This document shows positions 34,747-42,198 of a stretch of DNA of 64,000 bases, in pieces. This DNA comes from an uncultured Gammaproteobacteria bacterium (GTDB taxonomy: Bacteria > Pseudomonadota > Gammaproteobacteria > HK1). The stretch covers positions 2,187,001 to 2,251,000 of the forward strand of contig OY282378.1 in the NCBI GenBank assembly GCA_958295835.1, given 5' to 3'. Under the pieces are notes generated by a model. The model made no database searches and had not been told where the DNA came from. It worked only from the letters and a program-made list of their open reading frames with translations. Both the position numbers and the translations under genes were made by a program. Numbering within the stretch: the stretch's first letter is position 1; the number at the start of each line of letters is the position of its first letter.

Positions 34747-36136
34747 CTCCGGCGAGACCCGCAGGGTGCGGGCGATGGCCCGAATCGACAGCCCGGCCTC
34801 GAAGAACAACCGCAGGGTGCTGTGAATCTTGCGCATGAATAACCTCCTGAATGCCATTGACGTCCCCTCGCTGGAAAAGGCGAGAAGATGTCATCGCAAG
34901 GGGATATCCCGCGTCGTGGACTCCTTCACATCGGACGAATCGCACGATTCCGGTCAGCGCCGAAAAGTGATCGGCTTGGGACCGGAATCGGTGATCGGGT
35001 TCGACCGGAATCAGTGATCGGCTTGCGCCGGAATCGGTGATCGGGTTGCACCGGAATCGGTGATCGGCTTGGACCGGAATACGCAGACATGGACTTGCCG
35101 TTCGTCGAGATAGAGGGGCGTCGGTACCGCCGGGTGCTGCGCAGCCACGCGACGTACACGAGTGCGGCGGGCGCGGTGGGAGTGCATCGCACACTGTACC
35201 GATGCGGCGGGGAGCGCGCGGTGGTGCCGATGGAGCTGCGTGCGGGGATAGTCGCGGGGCACTGGACGGCGCTGGCGGCGCGCCAGGCGAGCGTGGTGGT
35301 GGCGCACGTGACGGCGCAGGAGGGGGAGAGAGTGTTTCGGGAGTTGGGGCAGATGACGCCCTCGAAGAGTTCACTGGACCGGTTGCCGAAGGCGCTGGGT
35401 GGGCAGTGGGAGGGGCAGCGCGAGGCGTTCGAGGCGGCGTTGCGCGCAAGCAGCGAGGTGGCGCAGGAGGCGGTGACGGTGGCGGTGTCGCTCGATGGGG
35501 TGATGATTCCGATGAAGGACGCGAAGCGGGCCGATGGGTCTGCGGGCTACCAGGAGGCGGGGTGTGCGACGCTCACGTACTACGATGCCGAGGGGGAGCG
35601 GCTCGATACGGTGTATTTTGGCCGGATGCCGCAGCCGCACAAAGAGGTGTTGAAGAGGACGCTCGGCGCGGAGCTCGAAGCGGTGCTCGGCAAGCGCCCG
35701 GCCCTGCACGTAGTGACGATTGCCGACGGGGCGCGCGACAACTGGAACTTTCTCGATACGTTGGCGGTGCAGGGGACGGCAATAGTGGACTTCTACCACG
35801 CGGCCGAGCAACTGAAGTCGGGGCTCGATGCCTGCTATGGAGAGGGCAATGCCAAGGGGCGGGCACAGTACGAGAAGCTGCGCCATTTGTTGCGGCATGA
35901 CTGCGCCGGCGTGGAGAAGGTGATTCGCTCGCTGAACCATCTGTGCAGGACCCATCCGGGGAACAAGCGTATCGCCGAAGTGTTGGGATACTTGCGCAAC
36001 AACCGGCACCGCATGGGCTATGCCGAGGCGAAGGCCCGCCATCTGCCCATTGGCTCGGGGGTGGTGGAGGCGGCGTGCAAGACGCTGGTCACCCAACGGA
36101 TGAAGCGTTCGGGGATGCGTTGGCGTCACGCCGGGG

Positions 36137-36163
36137 GCCTGCCCCCGAGTGCCGGAATCGGGG
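36137..36163. repeat. 27-bp palindromic insert, copy 4
   Basis: GCCTGCCCCCG-N11-CGGGG lies in the ISKra4-type transposase and adds nine codons (GLPPSAGIG) before GQAILTLRALIQ, read in a different frame of the repeat from the other copies. Confidence 0.75.
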
Positions 36164-36317
36164 GGCAGGCCATCCTGACCCTTCGTGCGCTCATTCAAAG
36201 CAAACGGTTCGACTCGGCATGGGAGTTGTTGTCAGGCGCCTACCGGCGAGAAGTCAACATTCCCGACAACGTGGTGCCGTTTCCTTGCAAACGGGCCGCT
36301 TGATGGAGCAGTTTCGG

Positions 36318-36403
36318 ACCTACACCCTCTCGGGTATGTGCCTCCGGCTGAATTCGAGGCACACTACGACCACCAACTGCGAGAGTCGGCGATGGCCGCC
36401 TGA
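36318..36403 (+). pseudogene. C-terminal fragment of an IS3-family OrfB
   Basis: The frame ends LHPLGYVPPAEFEAHYD, HQLRESAMAA-stop, the typical end of an IS3-family integrase. It is followed directly by the IS right end at 36398-36442. The rest of the IS3 element is missing; the ISKra4-type stop lies 15 bases upstream. Confidence 0.7.
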
Positions 36404-37503
36404 CTCAAGCAAATCACCCTCCGGGAAACCCGGGGCGGTTCAACGAGAAACAGCGCGTTCCAGCCGACCAGGCGCAGCGCACAGCGGATGCGCCCTGGAG
36501 CAGGGCCGATGTGCCCGGCAACGGACGGATTCGGCTTTACGTCGTGCGTTTTCGCGTTAGACATCGTGATTGACCGGTTCACTCGGCCGCTGAATTGACG
36601 TCCGTGAGATTGCGCGAGCCGTCCCTGAGCCAGCAAGATCTCCAGACAATAGAAAAGGCAACCGAGGCCGAACAGATACTCGCGCACCTCGAACAGGCTT
36701 GCACGTATGTGATGCGTGCTTTCAAAACTGACGTTGACATGGTAGTTCACGTATGTGAGAGCCAAAACGAGCGCCAGAGTAGCAGCGCAGGCAATAACCA
36801 ATTTGACTTGCCTTGAAAACAAGGCGAAGATCAGAAAAAACAGAAGCAACCCTCCTCTTTCATGGACCATAAAAAATCCTCCGACGGATCTTCTAATACT
36901 CTTTACATATTCTCTGAGGTCCGCTCCGGAGAGTTCTTTGAGGTATGCTCCTGATGTATAGGAAAGTATTAGCAGAAAGCCCAGCACCAGCAGGATTGAC
37001 GGCAGCGGAATCCCGAAGAGCCTGTCCTTCCGGCAAAAGAAAGCCGCGCCGGTTGCCATGCACAGGACCAGCGCACCATTCAGGTAGATAATGTCGAACA
37101 ATCCATTGATGATATTGTGGACAGTGAATTCTTCCTGCTCATTCAAGCGCATCAGTAAATCGGGCGTCGCAAACCCGAAGATACGTTGCCCCCAACTGAT
37201 TTCCTCGCCGGCGGCGAACATCATCGCCATCCCGCCGAGGATATAGACGCAGCGCCGGAAGAAGCTCCGCTCCACCAAGGCCGTGACGAACAGTACGAGG
37301 CCCGCCAGGAGAAACCAGACCGCGGTGAGGCTCTCCACCCAGTCATCTTCCTTGGCCAGCGCCTCAAATGTAGACGGGGCGGCAGCGAGGAGAGAGCTGA
37401 AGAAAAGTACGTTCAGACACAGAAAGAGATAGCCAAAGACACCAACCCCTACTATCGAGACTCCTCCCGGAGCGGCCCCACGCCCAGTCTTGGTGCTAAC
37501 CAC
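36364..37503 (-). CDS. polytopic membrane protein, copy 1
   Basis: The frame encodes 379 residues with about eight membrane helices, including VFGYLFLCLNVLFFSSLLAA, a conserved FAAGEEISWGQRIFGFATP motif, and VIACAATLALVLALTYVNYH. I do not know a function; the AGEEISWGQR motif occurs in uncharacterised bacterial membrane proteins. The last 60 or so residues read through the IS3 end at 36398-36442 and are probably not native. The core is nearly identical to copy 2 at 38624-39670. The start is a GTG with GAGAG upstream. Codon use is less GC-biased than in chromosomal neighbours. Confidence 0.7.
   Translation of the reverse strand: MVSTKTGRGAAPGGVSIVGVGVFGYLFLCLNVLFFSSLLAAAPSTFEALAKEDDWVESLTAVWFLLAGLVLFVTALVERSFFRRCVYILGGMAMMFAAGEEISWGQRIFGFATPDLLMRLNEQEEFTVHNIINGLFDIIYLNGALVLCMATGAAFFCRKDRLFGIPLPSILLVLGFLLILSYTSGAYLKELSGADLREYVKSIRRSVGGFFMVHERGGLLLFFLIFALFSRQVKLVIACAATLALVLALTYVNYHVNVSFESTHHIRASLFEVREYLFGLGCLFYCLEILLAQGRLAQSHGRQFSGRVNRSITMSNAKTHDVKPNPSVAGHIGPAPGRIRCALRLVGWNALFLVEPPRVSRRVICLSQAAIADSRSWWS
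36398..36442. repeat. 45-bp IS end, left copy of inverted pair
   Basis: This sequence, ending GGGGCGGTTCA on the plus strand, is an exact reverse complement of 40188-40232. A core TGAACCGCCCCGGG also recurs at 47941. The ends face inward, bracketing the lower-GC cassette. Confidence 0.88.
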
Positions 37504-37756
37504 GGTGTCTCTCGCCCTTTGTACGTTTGTTCATGAAACGTCGAACCATGCCTAACTGTATCAATCAGGCTCGAAGAAGTCTACCCGATTGTTGCACAAA
37601 CTCATATGCATTGGCGCGCGCAACGTCTCTGTACAAGTAGTATTCCGCACACTAGACGGCCCAGTTCATGTTCACTCCCAGTGAGGATGAGCTACACCGG
37701 CGCGGCAGGCGTTCCACCCTGCTATCACAGCACGAACTGGCGTTTTCGATAGCTTT

Positions 37757-38003
37757 TTATGCTACTGGCGGGTCTACATACTCGTGCATGAGCGACGCGT
37801 CCTGTTCCTCTTTGCGCAAGAAGCAGTTACCGATGGCGAGGCAGTCGAGGTCCGTGACCATGAAGCAGCGGACGGTGTCTGCCGGGCTACAGACGATAGG
37901 CTCGCCGCGCACGTTGAAGCTGGTGTTCACTATCACCGGGCAGCCCGTCCTGGCTTTGAAGGCTTCCAGCAGCGCGTGGTAGCTGCGATGCCGACCGACC
38001 GGG
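37757..38003 (-). pseudogene. C-terminal fragment of a NodU/CmcH-type carbamoyltransferase
   Basis: The leftward frame reads YHALLEAFKARTGCPVIVN, then TSFNVRGEPIVC and CFMVTDLDCLAIGNCFL, ending at a TAA at 37757. This is the C-terminal domain of O-carbamoyltransferases that decorate sugars or natural products. The N-terminal catalytic part is missing, and a stop lies just upstream near 38005. It sits between the two membrane-protein copies and indicates that the cassette came from a surface-glycan or secondary-metabolite locus. Confidence 0.75.
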
Positions 38004-38217
38004 TCAGTTTAGACATCGGGGTGAAGGTTCTCTTCCCACCGTGTAGCAAGACGACCTCTGTCCCGCTCCCGCCGACCATTGTGCACCACCTGCGCACCGG
38101 CCCACTCCATTTCATCGCTTCGGGGTGGTCGAGGCTCGACCATGGATGTTTAGTGGGGCACAGACTCAGATGTCGCTTGACACAGATAGTCTTCATGTAT
38201 GCCGGGTCTCCGGAGAA

Positions 38218-38700
38218 CTATGGGACAGCAGTGGACGGTGACGGTTCGCCTTCCACCGCGCCGACGGGGAACTCGGCCATCCAGATCTGGTCGCCTTCGG
38301 GGGTGAACTGCCCGGTCCGGATGCGGGCGATGGGATAGTCGGGGAGCGGATGCTCAAAAATGCACTGGCCGTCAAAGTCCAGGGCGGCGTGTTCCCCGTA
38401 GTGGAAGTCCAGATTGTCGAAGCCGTACTGCCGGCGGTCGGCCGGCAGGTCTTCCACGTTCTCCGGGACGACGTGCAGAAAGAACGGCGCTTGCACATCT
38501 GTCGCGCCGCACGGCGATTTGAGGTAGGCCACCGTGTTCTCGCGAAGATAGATGTCGAAGTCGGAGCGGGCCGCCGGTTCGTCGGCCGTGACTGACCAGA
38601 GTGCCTCCTTGATGGCGGCAGTTCTAGCGATGGTGGTGAAATGCCCCAATAAAATCAACCCGATACTGCCTGCAATGACCAGATAGCAGCTCATCATCAA
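38218..38700 (-). CDS. membrane-anchored protein with recurring FFLH/LPDY domain, copy A
   Basis: The 160-residue frame starts with a membrane segment (CYLVIAGSIGLILLGHF), then an extracytoplasmic part with YLKSPC, FFLHVVPENVEDLP, RRQYGFDNLDF, a cysteine in DGQCIFEH and LPDYPIARIRTGQF. The same domain ends the 768-residue membrane protein at 44914-47220 and the frame at 39667-40138. It has no function I recognise. The TTG start at 38700 is weak, and the frame is open upstream into a 16-base poly-C tract, so it is likely the tail of a larger membrane protein. Confidence 0.65.
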   Translation of the reverse strand: MMMSCYLVIAGSIGLILLGHFTTIARTAAIKEALWSVTADEPAARSDFDIYLRENTVAYLKSPCGATDVQAPFFLHVVPENVEDLPADRRQYGFDNLDFHYGEHAALDFDGQCIFEHPLPDYPIARIRTGQFTPEGDQIWMAEFPVGAVEGEPSPSTAVP

Positions 38701-39670
38701 GAATGGGGAGCCGTCTGCCCGGAAGCTTCGGGGGGGGGGGGGGGGCGGGTGAATGATGCCCGTGAGATTGAGCGAGCCGTCCCTGAGCGAGCCGTCCCTG
38801 AGCCATCAAGATCTCCAGACAATAGAAAAGGCAGCCGAGGCCGAACAGATACTCGCGCACCTCGAACAGGCTTGCACGTATGTGATGCGTGCTTTCAAAA
38901 CTGACGTTGACATGGTAGTTCACGTATGTGAGAGCCAAAACGAGCGCCAGAGTAGCAGCGCAGGCAATAACCAATTTGACTTGCCTTGAAAACAAGGCGA
39001 AGATCAGAAAAAACAGAAGCAACCCTCCTCTTTCATGGACCATAAAAAATCCTCCGACGGATCTTCTAATACTCTTTACATATTCTCTGAGGTCCGCTCC
39101 GGAGAGTTCTTTGAGGTATGCTCCTGATGTATAGGAAAGTATTAGCAGGAAGCCCAGCATCAGCAGGATCGACGGCAGCGGAATCCCGAAAAGCCTGTCT
39201 TTCCGGCAAAGGAAAGCCGCGCCGATTGCCATGCACAGGATCAGCGTGCCATTCAAGTAGATCATGTTAAACATAGCATTATTGATATTGTGGACATTGA
39301 ATTCTTTCGACTCATTCAAGGACATCAAGAAATCGGGCGTCGCAAACCCGAAGATACGTTGCCCCCAACTGATTTCCTCGCCGGCGGCGAACATCATCGC
39401 CATCCCGCCGAGGATATAGACGCAGCGCCGGAAGAAGCTCCGCTCCACCAAGGCCGTGACGAACAGCACGAGGCCCGCCAGGAGAAAACAGACCGCGGTG
39501 AGGCTCTCCACCCAGTCATCTTCCTTGGCCAGCGCCTCAAATGTAGACGGGGCGGCAGCGAGGAGAGAGCTGAAGAAAAGTACGTTCAGACACAGAAAGA
39601 GATAGCCAAAGACACCAGCCGTACTATCGAGGCTCTTTCGCACCGTGCAGATCTCCTGATTCCGCTTCAT
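38624..39670 (-). CDS. polytopic membrane protein, copy 2
   Basis: This 348-residue frame repeats copy 1 from GVFGYLFLCLN to LAQSHG with few differences, including FAAGEEISWGQRIFGFATP. It has an extra AQGRL repeat near the end and then reads PPPPP through the poly-C tract into sequence that belongs to copy A in another frame. The N-terminal 15 residues differ from copy 1. The ATG at 39670 overlaps the stop of the upstream domain gene in an ATGA junction, indicating coupled translation. The function is unknown. Confidence 0.7.
   Translation of the reverse strand: MKRNQEICTVRKSLDSTAGVFGYLFLCLNVLFFSSLLAAAPSTFEALAKEDDWVESLTAVCFLLAGLVLFVTALVERSFFRRCVYILGGMAMMFAAGEEISWGQRIFGFATPDFLMSLNESKEFNVHNINNAMFNMIYLNGTLILCMAIGAAFLCRKDRLFGIPLPSILLMLGFLLILSYTSGAYLKELSGADLREYVKSIRRSVGGFFMVHERGGLLLFFLIFALFSRQVKLVIACAATLALVLALTYVNYHVNVSFESTHHIRASLFEVREYLFGLGCLFYCLEILMAQGRLAQGRLAQSHGHHSPAPPPPPKLPGRRLPILDDELLSGHCRQYRVDFIGAFHHHR
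38730..38745. repeat. 16-base poly-G/C tract
   Basis: Sixteen consecutive G on the plus strand lie at the junction of membrane-protein copy 2 and domain copy A. A one-base length change would put the two frames in register. Confidence 0.85.
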
Positions 39671-40138
39671 TCAGATACTAGCCGTGGAGCAACGGGGAAC
39701 TCGGCCGTCCAGATCAAGTCGCCTTCGGGGGCGAACTGCCCGGTCCGGATGCGGGCGATGAGATAGTCGGGGAGCGTCCGCTGCGCGATGCACTGGCCGC
39801 CAAAGGCCAGCGCGGCGTGTTCCCCGTAGTGGAAATACATATTGCCGAAGCCGTGCTGCCGGCGGTCGACCGGCAGGTCCTCCACGTCTTCCGGGACGAC
39901 TTGCAGGAAGAACTCCGCTCGCACATCTGCCGCGCTGCACGGCGACTTGCGGTAGGTCACCGTGGCCCTCCACGACATCGGGGGTGGGGGCGCTTCCGTG
40001 TCCACCAGCTCGCCCTCCTCAATGTAACGGATGGCCGGCTTGGACCAGGGTTTCTTCGCCGCGGCCGGGGCCGGCGCTCCGCCTGCTCCGTCTTCGTTAC
40101 CGGACAGGCTTTCTACGGGGGGGGGGGGGGGGGGGCAT
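39667..40138 (-). CDS. recurring FFLH/LPDY domain, copy B, behind a poly-C start
   Basis: The domain (YRKSPC, FFLQVVPEDVEDLP, RRQHGFGNMYF, LPDYLIARIRTGQF) is open from 40116 to the stop at 39667. Upstream, ATG at 40138 has AGGAG six bases before it and is followed by 19 C residues. In the present sequence this ATG runs into a stop after 13 codons; with 18 or 21 C it would read into the domain frame (VESLSGNEDGAGG). A GTG at 40005 is an internal alternative start. The layout is that of a phase-variable gene in the off state, unless the tract length is a sequencing error. Confidence 0.55.
40117..40135. repeat. 19-base poly-G/C tract next to a start codon
   Basis: Nineteen G on the plus strand (C on the coding strand) follow the ATG at 40138 directly. 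The length is not a multiple of three, so the downstream domain is out of frame. Confidence 0.85.
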
Positions 40139-40187
40139 CACCATCTCCTGTCGGCCGCGGTGGCCAATTTTCGGCCAGTCTTCAGAC

Positions 40188-40232
40188 TGAACCGCCCCGG
40201 GTTTCCCGGAGGGTGATTTGCTTGAGTCAGGC
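40188..40232. repeat. 45-bp IS end, right copy of inverted pair
   Basis: This is the exact reverse complement of 36398-36442. Just beyond it, a leftward frame ends DPAMVA-stop, like the C-terminus of an IS3-type OrfB. Confidence 0.88.
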
Positions 40233-40297
40233 TACCATGGCCGGATCCTCCTTCAAAGCCTCGAAGGGTCCTACGGCGGCCGGTTGTCCCGCGTCGA

Positions 40298-41503
40298 TCA
40301 ACTCCAGGGGCCAGGCCCCTTGCACCATTCCGGTGCATTCCGCAAAAGTGACCACCCTCCCACCGGAATCGCTGACCACTTTGGACCGGAATAAGCAGTC
40401 CAGCGACGGGACGGCGTAGTGGTCGTCCGGGCGTACCGGCCCTTCGGTGTTGAAGAAGCGCATGGGCCGATTATGGCACTTGCCGCACCCCGTTGCGCGC
40501 GCAGGTGCCGCTCACTGTCCGATGCCGTGGCCGAGGAGCGGGGCGAGCCACGCGGCCAGCGCCCGAGGGCGGCGAGGTCGTCGTTGAAGTCCCCGTGCGC
40601 GGGCACGAGGACGACGGCGGCGAGGCCCTGCACCATCGCCCGGGCTTCGAGCCCGGCCGCGGCGCGCCGGCCCGCGGCGTGGGCGTCTGTGGCGATAAGG
40701 AGGCGGGCGGTGCCGGGGGGCGGGACGAAGGCGGCGAGGCTGCCGGCGGACAGCGCGGCTGCGGCGGGCAGCGCGGGGACGGCGGCGACGAGCGAGAGCA
40801 CGGTCTCGACGCCCTCGCCGACGAGGAGGGTTGTGTTGGTTCCCCCGGGCGCCCCGAAGCGCACGGCGTGGCCGTGGACGCGCCCGAGGGCCTTGCGGGG
40901 CTGGGCGACCGGGGCCTTGGCGGGACGCTCGGGATGGAGCCAGGTGCGCTGCACGCCTTCGAGGGCGCCGTCCGGGCCGGAGACGGCGGCGACGAGGGCG
41001 GGGAAGCGGCGCCAGCCCGACTCGTCCCGGTAGGCGAGCGCGGGATGGAAGCGCAACGCCGGGAAGCGGCAATCATCCAGTCCCCGGGCACGGAGGTAGG
41101 CTTCCGCCTGAGTGCCTTCGAGGGGCCGGCAGCGTCGCCACAGGCGCCGGGCCGCGGCGGCGCCGTCCCAGGACGCGGGCGGGTCCGCCCGGGCGGCCTC
41201 CGGGACGTTGCGCACCACCACGGGCAGGGCGAGGAAGGCGCGGGCCTCGTCGAGGGCGGGGCCGAGCGTCGAGGCGCCGATGCGGTGGCCGATGAGGTCG
41301 AGGAGGTCGCCGTGCTCGCCGGTGGCGGCATCGGTCCACTTGCCGGGCGGCCCCGGGGGGCGGAGGCGCACGTAGAGGGACCGTCCCCGGGCGCCGTGGA
41401 GGTCGCCGGCGACCCAGTAGCGGCCCTGTCGGCGCCCGTGGGGGAGGTAGCGCCGGCACACCGCCTCGGGGCATCGGGCCGGCCAGGGCGGCGGCGAGCG
41501 CAC
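40298..41503 (-). CDS. phage/plasmid-type primase with toprim domain
   Basis: The 401-residue frame has the N-terminal pattern EAVCRRYLPHGRRQGRYW, GARGRSLYVRL and GEHGDLLDLI, then a toprim domain with LLVGEGVETVLSL and RLLIATDAHAAGR. This is the primase/helicase-like protein of many integrative elements. The family ending is expected as ALAAWLAPLLGHGIGQ-stop near 40512, which is present in the next frame. One base seems lost near 40570, and the current frame reads on for about 70 unrelated codons. It starts at a GTG shortly after a small zinc-finger gene. Confidence 0.75.
   Translation of the reverse strand: MRSPPPWPARCPEAVCRRYLPHGRRQGRYWVAGDLHGARGRSLYVRLRPPGPPGKWTDAATGEHGDLLDLIGHRIGASTLGPALDEARAFLALPVVVRNVPEAARADPPASWDGAAAARRLWRRCRPLEGTQAEAYLRARGLDDCRFPALRFHPALAYRDESGWRRFPALVAAVSGPDGALEGVQRTWLHPERPAKAPVAQPRKALGRVHGHAVRFGAPGGTNTTLLVGEGVETVLSLVAAVPALPAAAALSAGSLAAFVPPPGTARLLIATDAHAAGRRAAAGLEARAMVQGLAAVVLVPAHGDFNDDLAALGRWPRGSPRSSATASDSERHLRAQRGAASAIIGPCASSTPKGRYARTTTTPSRRWTAYSGPKWSAIPVGGWSLLRNAPEWCKGPGPWS
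40346..40397. mobile_element. solo end of a second IS21-type element
   Basis: Two tandem copies of a GTGACCACYYT...ACCGGAAT motif end in ACCGGAATAAGCA, the IS21 multiple-repeat end layout but different in sequence from the element at 32368-35085. It cuts the ATPase gene that starts at 40463. Confidence 0.6.
40398..40463 (-). pseudogene. N-terminal stub of an AAA-type ATPase
   Basis: Twenty-two codons MRFFNTEGPVRPDDHY-AVPSLD match the start of a common AAA ATPase family, whose next segment normally carries the Walker A motif. The IS21-type end at 40397 replaces the rest. It lies downstream of the primase gene of the decayed integrative element. Confidence 0.6.
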
Positions 41504-41521
41504 CCGCGCACCCGGCCACGC

Positions 41522-41723
41522 TCAGAGCCATCCGCGCTCGGCGAACGAGACGGTCTCGCCGTCGCCCCGTGCGCATTCCGGTGAAGTCGGGACAGGGGCC
41601 GGTGAGGTTGCGATCTACGGAGATCGTTCCCGTACCTGCACACGTCAAGCACGGGGCCGTTCCGTCTTCGTCGATGGCGGTGCGCTGCCACGGGCGAAGC
41701 TCGTAATCAGGCGATGCGCGCAT
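41522..41723 (-). pseudogene. small zinc-finger protein, disrupted by IS21 end
   Basis: From the ATG at 41723 (preceded by CGGAGA) the product reads MRASPDYELRPWQR, then CLTCAGTGTISVD and CPDF. Its partner at 41933-42139 has CILCCGTGRIALD and CPDCDG, so the second cysteine pair is broken here. The break is a 20-base sequence (41570-41589) identical to the IS21 left terminus. Beyond it a shifted frame reads GDGETVSFAERGWL-stop, probably the original C-terminus. The family looks like a DnaJ-type zinc ribbon. Confidence 0.6.
41570..41589. mobile_element. 20-bp scar identical to IS21 left end
   Basis: TGCGCATTCCGGTGAAGTCG here is identical to the first 20 bases of the IS21-type element at 32368. 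No further IS sequence follows, so this is a scar of insertion and imprecise loss. Confidence 0.75.
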
Positions 41724-41754
41724 GGTGTTCGTCTCCGATGGTGGACCGGGGAGG

Positions 41755-41895
41755 TCAAGGCCGGAGGGCGGCGATGGTGAGCGGTACTCCGATCCCGATC
41801 GCAAGTGAGGCGGCTACTGCCGTGTGGATGTCGAGAGCGATGCAAACGAGAAACGTGGCGCCGATCATGGTGAACGCGGTTCTGAGAGCGTTCAT
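41755..41895 (-). CDS. 46-residue membrane peptide
   Basis: The ATG at 41895 follows GAGGATACCC and gives MNALRTAFTMIGATFLVCIA, then a second hydrophobic stretch ending GIGVPLTIAALRP. Two short membrane helices are likely. It lies in the run of small leftward genes between the integrase and primase. Function unknown; a (GT)8 repeat sits just upstream at about 41909. Confidence 0.5.
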   Translation of the reverse strand: MNALRTAFTMIGATFLVCIALDIHTAVAASLAIGIGVPLTIAALRP

Positions 41896-41932
41896 TGCGG
41901 GTATCCTCGTGTGTGTGTGTGTGCGCTGCAAG

Positions 41933-42139
41933 TCAGTCTTCGGCGGGGCGCGAGACGAGGGCGGCGAGGTCGGCAACCGTGTGGAAGCCGACACCATCGC
42001 AGTCGGGGCACTCGCGGCTAAACTCTCTGTCGAGGGCAATCCGCCCCGTTCCGCAACAAAGGATGCACGGGGAGCCGATGTCTTCGGCTATCGACCAATC
42101 GGGACGCGAGCGGGGCTCGTAGTCGGGCGTGAAGTGCAT
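41933..42139 (-). CDS. small zinc-ribbon protein
   Basis: The 68-residue product begins MHFTPDYEPRSRPDW and holds CILCCGTGRIALD and CPDCDGVGFHTV, a DnaJ-like CxxCxGxG pattern likely to bind zinc. CGGAGAGAACGTC precedes the ATG at 42139; the frame is open to 42202 but the paralog at 41723 supports the shorter start. It belongs to the decayed integrative element, and its role is unknown. Confidence 0.6.
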   Translation of the reverse strand: MHFTPDYEPRSRPDWSIAEDIGSPCILCCGTGRIALDREFSRECPDCDGVGFHTVADLAALVSRPAED

Positions 42140-42198
42140 GACGTTCTCTCCGAAGGGTGCCGGGGCGGGGTGCGCCCCGGCGGTGGTGGTGGTGGCCA

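Larger units (their letters stand above)
33251..34836 (-). pseudogene. istA: istA, IS21 transposase, frameshifted and with palindromic inserts
   Basis: The ATG at 34836 follows AGGAGG and begins MRKIHSTLRLFFEAGLSIRA, an IstA helix-turn-helix. The frame changes near 34635 (continuing [34 protein letters not shown]) and again near 33735 ([20 protein letters not shown]). Four short palindromes are inserted in frame: [23 protein letters not shown] and ACPRMGESG, each absent from the usual IstA pattern. The two frameshifts make it a pseudogene unless corrected by programmed shifting. Confidence 0.82.
32368..35085. mobile_element. IS21-family element nested in the ISKra4-type gene
   Basis: The 2.7-kb element has TGCGCATTCCGGT and ACCGGAATACGCA ends and GACATGGA duplicated at 32360-32367 and 35086-35093. 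Inside each end are tandem copies of a GTGATCGGCTTG/ACCGGAATCG motif (about three on the left, five on the right), the multiple terminal repeats typical of IS21. It carries leftward istA and istB genes, both with frameshifts. Confidence 0.9.
32159..36303 (+). pseudogene. ISKra4-type transposase split by IS21 insertion
   Basis: The 5' part (32159-32367) and 3' part (35094-36303) join in frame if the IS21 element and one copy of GACATGGA are removed; the reconstructed gene has 473 codons. The joint reads LERLDMD-LPFVEIEG. ISKra4 hallmarks are present: FEGMEHEFRALFAEAEREV, GQMTPSKSSLDRLPK, VSLDGVMIPMKD, IADGARDNW and HLPIGSGVVEAACK. GGAGG precedes the ATG at 32159. A nine-residue insert GLPPSAGIG follows RWRHAG near the C-terminus. 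The 3' part alone is open from 35089. Confidence 0.85.
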
